From: Peterkaempfera griseoplana | GTDB taxonomy: Bacteria > Actinomycetota > Actinomycetes > Streptomycetales > Streptomycetaceae | DNA: 37,893 nt | Assembly (NCBI RefSeq): GCF_001418575.1 | Contig: NZ_LIQR01000125.1 | Coordinates: 1 to 37,893, forward strand | Direction: 5' to 3' | Shown: piece after piece, positions 1 to 6,494 of the stretch | Position numbering within the stretch: the stretch's first letter is position 1 | How the letters are laid out: every line of letters starts with the position of its first letter | Made by a program: the position numbers and the translations under genes | Notes under the pieces: generated by a model | Database searches by the model: none | Seen by the model: only the letters and a program-made list of their open reading frames with translations | What the model was told of the DNA's origin: nothing

Positions 1-305
1 GTCCGGGTGGGGGCGGGGCCGCCCGCGATCACCACCGATCCGGCCAGCGAGGCTGGCATCGGGACCAGTCCGCTGATCACACCCCCGGCGCCCGCCGCCA
101 GCGCGGTGCAGCAGACCGCCAGTACGGCCCGGGCGGGGCCGCTGCCGGCACCCCCGCGCCCGCGGCCCTGGCGGCGGTGCGACACGGGACCGGCGGGACG
201 GGCGGCCACCGGGGCGGCGGGGGACGCGGCGTGCCGCCGGTGGCCCCCCCGGGAACCGGCGGCAGACGGCGGCTGCGGCTTGGACGTACGCGCATGTCGG
301 GACAT
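1..305 (-). CDS. Exported or membrane protein, N-terminal part only (possibly a CAP-domain protein)
   Basis: This leftward reading frame has no stop and runs off the left edge, so only about 101 N-terminal residues are visible. The ATG at 305..303 is preceded by GGGAGGG (318-324), a good ribosome-binding site 12 nt away. The product begins with a basic stretch rich in Arg, His and Pro (it includes GGHRRH). At about residues 63-90 a hydrophobic Ala/Val/Leu segment follows, which looks like a signal anchor. This layout matches the secreted CAP/SCP-domain proteins that I recall lying next to acylphosphatase in Streptomyces. The diagnostic domain lies outside the window, so that identity is an inference. 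A GTG at 185 is an alternative start. The gene is divergent from acyP. Confidence 0.55.
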   Translation of the reverse strand, partial: MSRHARTSKPQPPSAAGSRGGHRRHAASPAAPVAARPAGPVSHRRQGRGRGGAGSGPARAVLAVCCTALAAGAGGVISGLVPMPASLAGSVVIAGGPAPTR

Positions 306-354
306 GGCTGGCTGGAACCCTCCCGATCCCCCCGACCGGTGACAACAACCGTGC

Positions 355-370
355 TCACCCGTTCGGGTGA
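355..370. promoter_or_regulatory. 16-nt perfect palindrome in a divergent promoter region
   Basis: TCACCCGTTCGGGTGA is perfectly self-complementary. It sits between the leftward exported-protein gene and acyP, about 50 nt upstream of the leftward start. This is where an operator for a dimeric regulator could lie. I do not recognise the regulator. Confidence 0.35.
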
Positions 371-430
371 TGGCAGGACTGTACAGGTATGACGGGTGGG
401 GCCGGAGGGAAAGCGGAGCGCGCGGCGTTC

Positions 431-436
431 TAGGGT
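431..436 (+). promoter_or_regulatory. -10 element of a predicted leaderless acyP transcript
   Basis: TAGGGT fits the Streptomyces -10 pattern TANNNT and lies 7 nt before the acyP ATG. Transcription would then start at or next to the A of the ATG. No Shine-Dalgarno sequence precedes this ATG, which agrees with a leaderless message. No clear -35 is visible. Confidence 0.4.
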
Positions 437-443
437 TCGACCC

Positions 444-722
444 ATGCATGAACACGTCCGGCTCACCGCCTGGGTCCGCGGCCGGGTCCAGGAGGTCGGT
501 TTCCGCTGGTGGACGCGGTCGCGCGCACTGGAGATCGGGCTGGTCGGCTATGCCGGCAACCTGGGGGACGGGCGGGTCCAGGTGGTGGCGGAGGGCGCAC
601 GGGAGCGGTGCGAGCGCCTGCTGGAGCTGCTGCGGGAGGCCGACACGCCGGGCCGGGTCGACGGTGTGACCGAGATCTGGGCTGCTCCGCGGGCCGGGTA
701 CGAGGGCTTCGCGGTGCGTTGA
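444..722 (+). CDS. acyP: Acylphosphatase
   Basis: A 92-residue protein, the usual length for the family. Acylphosphatases hydrolyse carboxyl-phosphate bonds of small acyl phosphates in the cytoplasm. The signature is clear: [13 protein letters not shown] near the N-terminus carries the phosphate-binding loop and catalytic Arg21, and Asn39 in GYAGNLGDG is the second catalytic residue. I chose the ATG at 444 because the alpha/beta domain begins with [11 protein letters not shown]. The in-frame start 48 nt upstream adds only a basic tail. There is no ribosome-binding site, but a -10-like TAGGGT lies 7 nt upstream, so the mRNA may be leaderless. In actinomycetes this gene commonly lies just upstream of smc, as here. 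Confidence 0.93.
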   Translation: MHEHVRLTAWVRGRVQEVGFRWWTRSRALEIGLVGYAGNLGDGRVQVVAEGARERCERLLELLREADTPGRVDGVTEIWAAPRAGYEGFAVR

Positions 723-1058
723 GACCTCGTGCCCGGGGCAACTGCCGGTGGAACGTGGTTGCCAGGTCAGGGGCTTACGTGGTTGACTCCGCAGCGAGCG
801 GTGATCGCCCGGCCACTGGCCGTCGCAACCGACCCTCCGGCGTGTGTTCTCCGCCGGGCAGGGGAGCGGTGGGCGTTGCGCGCTGTGATCGTGTTGACCC
901 GTACAGCGTTTGGTGAGACGCTGGAAACCCGCTCACCCGTACGTGTTTCCCCCGGCAGAGCTGTCCTGCAGACCTGCAAGAGCGCGTGGCGGTGCGCACC
1001 TTCCCCCTCGACCAACACCTTACAAAGGTCGGTCACTCAGCGTGGAGGACCACTCATC
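723..1058 (+). promoter_or_regulatory. Intergenic region with a possible promoter for the small coiled-coil protein gene
   Basis: This 336-nt stretch contains no convincing gene. TTGACC (894-899), a 17-nt spacer and GACGCT (917-922) form a plausible vegetative promoter that would give a leader of about 130 nt before the ATG at 1059. GGTGAG and CTCACC around 912-936 are short complementary arms. GGAGG (about 1043-1047) is the ribosome-binding site. Confidence 0.3.
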
Positions 1059-1262
1059 ATGGCAAAGGCGCTTCTCGGTTACGTCGGCGGTCCCGACCCG
1101 CGACTGCTCGCCGAGATGCGACGGCTTCAGCAGCGCGTCCAGGACCTGGAATCCGAGCTGACCCGGATGCAGGCCGAGAACGACGCACTGGCCGCTGTCG
1201 CGGACGAGCAGAGGCTGCTCAGCAGCATCGACGTACCTCAGCGGGAGCCCGCCCTCACCTGA
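1059..1262 (+). CDS. Conserved small coiled-coil protein of unknown function
   Basis: A 67-residue hypothetical protein beginning MAKALLGYVGGPDPRLL. From about residue 18 to 50 it is a leucine-heptad coiled coil with a strongly charged, EALR-rich surface (MRRLQQRVQDLESELTRM). There is no signal peptide or membrane segment, so it is probably a cytoplasmic oligomer. I recall closely similar short proteins beginning MAKALLGYVGG next to smc in many Streptomyces, but I know of no function. GGAGG lies about 11 nt before the ATG, and a strong terminator follows, so the gene appears to be its own transcription unit. A link to Smc is suggested only by position. Confidence 0.85.
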   Translation: MAKALLGYVGGPDPRLLAEMRRLQQRVQDLESELTRMQAENDALAAVADEQRLLSSIDVPQREPALT

Positions 1263-1300
1263 TCGACCCCGATCAGGCGGCGGTGCCGCCGGGAATCTGC

Positions 1301-1326
1301 AAGGGACGCCCGCAACGGCGTCCCTT
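1301..1326 (+). terminator. Strong hairpin terminator after the coiled-coil protein gene
   Basis: A perfect 10-bp stem, AAGGGACGCC (1301-1310) with GGCGTCCCTT (1317-1326), closes a 6-nt loop. There is no long T run, as is common in GC-rich actinomycetes. It lies 39 nt after the stop codon. Confidence 0.7.
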
Positions 1327-1482
1327 CGTCATTCCCCCTCCACAGCACTTGCGACCTCAAAAGTTGTCGTTGTCAACAGCGTGCCCCTCGCTGGGGACGG
1401 TGAAACCGCGCGGCGCCTGCCGACACGTGCACTCCGCCCCCCGTTACAGTCCTCACTGGGACGAGAGCGAGGAGAACGGCGC

Positions 1483-4400
1483 GTGCACCTGAAGAGCCTG
1501 ACCCTGCGCGGCTTCAAGTCCTTCGCCTCCGCCACCACCCTGCGCTTCGAGCCCGGTATCACCTGTGTGGTCGGCCCCAACGGCTCCGGCAAGTCCAATG
1601 TCGTCGACGCCCTGTCCTGGGTGATGGGCGAACAGGGCGCCAAGTCGCTGCGCGGCGGCAAGATGGAGGACGTGATCTTCGCCGGCACCGCCGGCCGTCC
1701 GCCGCTCGGCCGGGCCGAGGTCTCCCTCACCATCGACAACACCGACGGCGCCCTGCCCATCGACTACTCCGAGGTCACCATCACGCGGACGATGTTCCGC
1801 AACGGCGGCTCCGAGTACGCGCTCAACGGTGACACCTGCCGGCTGCTGGACATCCAGGAACTGCTCTCCGACTCCGGCATCGGCCGTGAGATGCACGTCA
1901 TCGTCGGCCAGGGCCAGCTGGACTCGGTACTGCACGCCGACCCCACCGGCCGCCGCGCCTTCATCGAGGAGGCCGCCGGAGTCCTCAAGCACCGCAAGCG
2001 CAAGGAGAAGGCGCTGCGGAAGCTGGACGCGATGCAGACCAACCTCAACCGGGTGCAGGACCTGGTCGCTGAGCTGCGCCGCCAGCTGAAGCCGCTCGGC
2101 CGGCAGGCCCAGATCGCCCGCCGTGCCGCCGTGATCCAGGCCGACCTCCGGGACGCCCGGCTGCGGCTGCTCGCCGACGACCTGGTCACCCTGCGGCACG
2201 CCGTCGAGGCGGAGATCGCCGACGAGATGGCCCTGCGGCTGCGCCGCTCCACCGTCGAGCAGGAGCTGTCCAAGGCCCTGCAGCGGGAGGCGGTGCTGGA
2301 GGCCCAGGTGCAGCAGCTGGGGCCGCAGGTGCAGCAGGCCCAGGAGACCTGGTACCAGCTCTCCTCGCTCGCCGAGCGGGTACGCGGCACCGTGGGGCTG
2401 GCCGACGCCAGGGTCAAGCACGCCGCCGGCCAGCAGGGCGAGGAGCGCCGCGGGCGCGACCCCGAGGACATGGAGCGGGAGGCCGCCCGGATCCGCGAGG
2501 AGGAGGCGGCCCTCGCCGAGGCGCTGGCCGAGGCCCAGTACGCGCTGGCGGAGGCCGTGGAGCGGCGGGCCGCGCTGGAACGGGCGCTCGCCGAGGAGGA
2601 ACGGCGGCTCAAGGACGCCGCCCGGGCCCTCGCCGACCGGCGCGAGGGACTGGCCCGGCTGCAGGGCCGTGTCGCCGCCGCACGCTCCCGGGCCGCCGGC
2701 GCCGAGGCGGAGATCGGGCGACTGGCCGAGGCCCGCGACGAGGCGATGGTCCGTGCCGAGGCCGCACAGGCCGAGTACGAGCTGCTCAAGGAGCAGGTCG
2801 ACGGCCTGGACGCAGGCGACGAGCGGCTGGAGGCCGACTGGGCCGAGGCACGCCGCCGGCTCGCCGAGGCGGAGGAGACCCAGAGCCGGGCCCGTGACGC
2901 CGCCACCGCCGCGGAGAAGGAACGCGCCGCGCTCACCGCCCGCCGGGACGCCCTGGCGCTGGGACTGCGCCGCAAGGACGGCAGCGGGGCGCTGCTGACC
3001 CCCGACGCCGGCCTCCCCGGAGTGCTGGGCCCGGCCGCGGCGCTGCTCACCGTCGCTCCCGGCGCCGAACAGGCCGTGGCCGCAGCCCTGGGCGCCGCCG
3101 CCGACGCGGTGGCCGTGGACGGGGTGGCGGCGGCCGCTGCCGCGCTGAGACTGCTGCGCGGCAGCGACGGTGGACGGGCGGCGCTGCTGCTCGCCGGGGC
3201 GCCCGCCGCCCCCGTACCGGCGGGGGAGCTGCCGGCCGGTGCCCGCTGGGCCGCGGACCTGGTCGACGGGCCCGACGCGCTGCTGCCCGCGGTACGGCTG
3301 CTGCTGCACGGCACCGCTGTGGTGGACACCCTGGAGGACGCCGAGCAGCTGCTCGCCCGGCGCCCCGAGCTGACCGCGGTCACCGGTGAGGGAGACCTGC
3401 TGGGCAGCGGCTTTGCGCACGGCGGGTCCGCCGGGGTGCCCACCCTGCTGGAGACCCAGGCCGCGGTGGACGAGGCCGCCGCCGCCCTGGAGGCGGTCAC
3501 CGCCCGCGGCGCGGAGCTGGCCGAGGAGGCCGGGCAGGCCGCCGAGCGGCGCCGGGAACTGGCCGGCGAGGTCGAGGAGCTGGGGACCCGCCGCCGCGCC
3601 GCGGAGAAGGAGCGGTCCGCGGTGGCGCAGCAGCTCGGCCGGCTGGGCGGGCAGGCACGTGCGGCCGCCGGGGAGGCCGAGCGGCTGGCCGCGTCCGCCG
3701 CCAAGGCGGAGGCCGCGGTGGAGCAGACCGCGATCGAGCTGGCCGAGCTGGAGGAGCGGCTCGCCGCGGCCGAGGAGGCACCCGCCGAGGAGGAGCCCGA
3801 CAGCGCGGAGCGCGACCGGCTGGCGGAGGAGTCGGCCCGCTCCCGGCAGGCCGAGATGGACGCCCGCCTCGCGGTGCGCACCCATGAGGAGCGGGTACGC
3901 GGCCTCTCCGGCCGCGCCGACTCACTGGACCGTGGCGCGCGGGCCGAGCGGGAGGCCCGTGCCCGCGCCGCCGCCCGGCGTCGCCGCGCCGAGTACGAGG
4001 CGCAGGTGGCGGCGGCTGTGGCGGACGGCACCCGGCAGCTGCTGGCCCTGGTGGAGGTCTCGCTGGAGCAGGCCGCGGGGGAGCGCCGTACGGCCGAGCA
4101 GGCGCGCAGCGAGCGCGACGCCGAGCTGGGCCGGGAGCGGGCCCGCGGCCGGGAGCTCAAGGAGGAGCTGGACAAACTCACCGACTCGGTCCACCGCGAC
4201 GAGGTGCTGCGAGCGGAGAAGCGGCTGCGGATGGAGCAGCTGGAGGCCAGGGCGCTGGAGGAGTTCGGCATCGAGTCCGGCGCGCTGCTCGGGGAGTACG
4301 GGCCCGACCAGCTGGTTCCGCCGCCGCCCCCGGTGGAGGGCGAGGAGCAGGCCGCGGAGCCGTCGCCGTATGTCAGGGCTGAGCAGGAGAAGCGGCTGAG

Positions 4401-5103
4401 GGCCGCGGAGCGGGCGTTCCAGCAGCTGGGCAAGGTCAATCCGCTGGCGCTGGAGGAGTTCGCCGCGCTGGAGGAGCGCCACCAGTTCCTCAGCGAGCAG
4501 CTGGACGACCTCAAGAAGACCCGCCGCGACCTGCTGGACATCGTGCGCGATGTGGACGAGCGGGTGGAGCAGCTCTTCACCGCGGCGTACCACGACACGG
4601 CGGCGCAGTTCGAGGGGGTCTTCTCGCGGCTCTTCCCGGGCGGCGAGGGACGGCTGCTGCTCACCGACCCGGAGAACATGCTCACCACCGGCGTGGAGGT
4701 GGAGGCCCGTCCGCCGGGCAAGAAGGTCAAGCGGCTGTCGCTGCTCTCCGGCGGTGAGCGGTCGCTGACCGCGGTGGCGCTGCTGGTGTCCATCTTCAAG
4801 GCGCGCCCGAGCCCGTTCTATGTGATGGACGAGGTGGAGGCGGCGCTGGACGAGACCAACCTGCGGCGGCTGATCGGGATCATGGAGGAGCTGCGGGAGT
4901 CCTCCCAGCTCATTGTGATCACCCATCAGAAGCTCACCATGGAGTCCGCCGACGCCCTCTACGGCGTGACCATGAAGGGCGACGGCATCTCCCAGGTGAT
5001 CAGCCAGCGGCTGCGGGACGAGCACCGCGAGCGCCGCCCGCGGGCCCGGGCGGCGGTGCCGGGGCAGCCCTCCCGCGCCCCCGCCGAGGAGCCCGCCGGC
5101 TGA
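1483..5103 (+). CDS. smc: Chromosome segregation ATPase Smc
   Basis: A 1206-residue SMC protein, the ATPase arm of the condensin-like complex with ScpA and ScpB that compacts and separates chromosomes. The N-terminal head carries Walker A GPNGSGKSN (residues 31-39). A long coiled coil runs from about 170 to 500, the Gly/Ala-rich hinge from about 505 to 660, and a second coiled coil to about 1000. The C-terminal head has the ABC signature LLSGGERS (from 1087) and Walker B FYVMDEVEAALDE (from 1112). I chose the GTG at 1483 because the family starts with (M/V)HLKSLTLRGFKSF and a GAGGAG box lies upstream. A -10-like TACAGT is at 1445-1450. In many streptomycetes ftsY follows soon after; here about 6 kb of other genes intervenes. 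Confidence 0.98.
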   Translation: MHLKSLTLRGFKSFASATTLRFEPGITCVVGPNGSGKSNVVDALSWVMGEQGAKSLRGGKMEDVIFAGTAGRPPLGRAEVSLTIDNTDGALPIDYSEVTITRTMFRNGGSEYALNGDTCRLLDIQELLSDSGIGREMHVIVGQGQLDSVLHADPTGRRAFIEEAAGVLKHRKRKEKALRKLDAMQTNLNRVQDLVAELRRQLKPLGRQAQIARRAAVIQADLRDARLRLLADDLVTLRHAVEAEIADEMALRLRRSTVEQELSKALQREAVLEAQVQQLGPQVQQAQETWYQLSSLAERVRGTVGLADARVKHAAGQQGEERRGRDPEDMEREAARIREEEAALAEALAEAQYALAEAVERRAALERALAEEERRLKDAARALADRREGLARLQGRVAAARSRAAGAEAEIGRLAEARDEAMVRAEAAQAEYELLKEQVDGLDAGDERLEADWAEARRRLAEAEETQSRARDAATAAEKERAALTARRDALALGLRRKDGSGALLTPDAGLPGVLGPAAALLTVAPGAEQAVAAALGAAADAVAVDGVAAAAAALRLLRGSDGGRAALLLAGAPAAPVPAGELPAGARWAADLVDGPDALLPAVRLLLHGTAVVDTLEDAEQLLARRPELTAVTGEGDLLGSGFAHGGSAGVPTLLETQAAVDEAAAALEAVTARGAELAEEAGQAAERRRELAGEVEELGTRRRAAEKERSAVAQQLGRLGGQARAAAGEAERLAASAAKAEAAVEQTAIELAELEERLAAAEEAPAEEEPDSAERDRLAEESARSRQAEMDARLAVRTHEERVRGLSGRADSLDRGARAEREARARAAARRRRAEYEAQVAAAVADGTRQLLALVEVSLEQAAGERRTAEQARSERDAELGRERARGRELKEELDKLTDSVHRDEVLRAEKRLRMEQLEARALEEFGIESGALLGEYGPDQLVPPPPPVEGEEQAAEPSPYVRAEQEKRLRAAERAFQQLGKVNPLALEEFAALEERHQFLSEQLDDLKKTRRDLLDIVRDVDERVEQLFTAAYHDTAAQFEGVFSRLFPGGEGRLLLTDPENMLTTGVEVEARPPGKKVKRLSLLSGGERSLTAVALLVSIFKARPSPFYVMDEVEAALDETNLRRLIGIMEELRESSQLIVITHQKLTMESADALYGVTMKGDGISQVISQRLRDEHRERRPRARAAVPGQPSRAPAEEPAG

Positions 5104-5237
5104 CCGGCGGGACCGCGGCTCGCCGGGCGGGACGGTTGCGGCTGCCCGGCAGGGCGGCGCGGACGGCCGGGTGCGGCGGCCCCTGCGGCCGGTTCTGCGG
5201 CAGGGACCGCCGTGCGCGCCGTTCCGTGCGGTGCCGT

Positions 5238-5261
5238 GCCGGGGTGCCGCGGCGCCCCGGC
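5238..5261. terminator. Hairpin between convergent smc and phospholipase genes
   Basis: GCCGGGGTGCCG and CGGCGCCCCGGC form a 12-bp inverted repeat with one G-U pair and essentially no spacer. It lies 13 nt beyond the stop codon of the leftward gene and about 135 nt beyond the smc stop. It could terminate transcription in both directions. Confidence 0.5.
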
Positions 5262-5274
5262 TGCCGATGGAGCG

Positions 5275-6321
5275 TCAGCCGCGCGGCAGCACCAGGGACT
5301 GCACCTCGGGCAGGTGCCGCCAGTCGCTGGAGACGATGCTGGCGTGGGCCGCGGCGAGCTGGGTGGTGCGGTTGCGGGCCTCGTCGGCGGTGGGGTCGGT
5401 GGCGCTGATGGCGGGGGAGACGTTCTGGGCGTCGGTCATCACCAGCAGATAGTGGTTGCGGTCGTACCAGCCGGTGTCGATGCCCCCGGTGAAGGCGGAG
5501 GCGTCGCCGTCGAAGACCACGAACCAGGGCCGGATGGAGCTGTCGGAGTAGGAGGAGCGGGGGTCGCCGGAGGCGGCGCCGTGCACCACCGGGAAGACCT
5601 GGGCCTGGGAGAGCTTGCCGGCGGCGGACAGGTCGCGCAGGTGGTCGGCCTCCTCGACGTCGGTGTGCAGGGTGTCGAAGGGGTTGGCCTCCTCGACGGT
5701 GCCGGGGATGACGTCGAGCAGCACCTTGCCGGTGAGCTGGGCGCGGGTGGGCCAGTTGCCCGCCCTGGCGGCCTCGTCCAGGGTGGCGTAGCTGCCGCCG
5801 CCGGGCTTGGCCAGCAGGTCGGCGGGGCGGAAGACGGCGCTGCCGAGGTGCTTGGCGATCAGGGCGTCCAGCTGGTCCGCGCCCATGCCGCTGCTGCCCG
5901 CGAAGCCGGCCTTGAGTTCCATCTTGACCACCAGCGGGCCGCTGTCGGGGTGGGCGCCGAGCCAGACCCGCAGGTCGTCCAGGCAGTACTCCAGGTTCTT
6001 ATTGGCGCCGCCGGTGTAGAGCTGCGCCGGGGTGGTCGCGGCGACGCAGTTGTTGCTGTTGCCCAGCGGGTTGGAGTGGCTGACCTTCCACTCCTTGGTG
6101 ATGGTGTCGGTCCAGACGTCCAGCTCGATCATGCTGGTGCCGGTGTCCAGACCCTGGGCGAGGTAGCCGAAGGCCGCGGGGTCGTAGGTGTTGTGCAGGC
6201 CCACCGTGGTGGCCGAGCCGAAGGGGAGGTCGCCGGCCCCGGCGGCGGTGGCCTGCGGGGTGGGCAGCAGGGCGGCGGTGAGGGCGATCAGCGCGGCGGC
6301 GGACAGGCGGCGAACGGTCAA
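5275..6321 (-). CDS. Secreted Ca2+-dependent phosphatidylinositol-phospholipase-C-like protein
   Basis: A 348-residue exported protein. The TTG at 6321 is preferred because AAGGAGG (6328-6334, reverse complement) lies 6 nt upstream and a clean signal peptide follows (MTVRRLSAAALIALTAAL, cleavage near ATA-AGA). Upstream in-frame ATGs would bury that signal in a longer extension. The mature part looks like the bacterial Ca2+-dependent PI-PLC family (TIM-barrel phosphodiesterase). It has LHNTYD (His43), MIELDVW (Glu66, Asp68) and VSHSNP (His82), which correspond to the two catalytic histidines and acidic metal ligands of that fold. Substrate specificity cannot be read from sequence. The gene is divergent from the acylase gene, with a shared 173-nt promoter region. 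Confidence 0.85.
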   Translation of the reverse strand: MTVRRLSAAALIALTAALLPTPQATAAGAGDLPFGSATTVGLHNTYDPAAFGYLAQGLDTGTSMIELDVWTDTITKEWKVSHSNPLGNSNNCVAATTPAQLYTGGANKNLEYCLDDLRVWLGAHPDSGPLVVKMELKAGFAGSSGMGADQLDALIAKHLGSAVFRPADLLAKPGGGSYATLDEAARAGNWPTRAQLTGKVLLDVIPGTVEEANPFDTLHTDVEEADHLRDLSAAGKLSQAQVFPVVHGAASGDPRSSYSDSSIRPWFVVFDGDASAFTGGIDTGWYDRNHYLLVMTDAQNVSPAISATDPTADEARNRTTQLAAAHASIVSSDWRHLPEVQSLVLPRG

Positions 6322-6388
6322 CGGAGGCCTCCTTGTGAGGGGGTGTGCCGTCGTCAGCATCGACCATCCGGGCGGACTTGAGGTGACA

Positions 6389-6406
6389 TGACAAGAAACT
6401 TTGTCA
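6389..6406. promoter_or_regulatory. Inverted repeat between divergent secreted-enzyme genes
   Basis: TGACAA-N6-TTGTCA is an 18-nt dyad. It lies about 70 nt from the phospholipase start and about 90 nt from the acylase start, within their only shared intergenic region. It could be the operator of one regulator controlling both. The two arms also resemble TTGNCA -35 elements in each direction, but I see no convincing -10 partners. Confidence 0.35.
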
Positions 6407-6494
6407 GACCGTCTACAACGCATTGCGAGCAGCCTGGGCAACGCCAACGTACGAGAAATACCGTCAACAGCGTTGTCTCAACGGAGGAGCAGGC

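Noticed and set aside
1453-4799. Very long leftward ORFs (810 and 1011 codons) opposite smc
   Set aside because: They lie antisense to an unmistakable smc, have Ser/Arg- or Leu/Gly-rich composition with no domain, and are the usual mirror ORFs of GC-rich codon bias.
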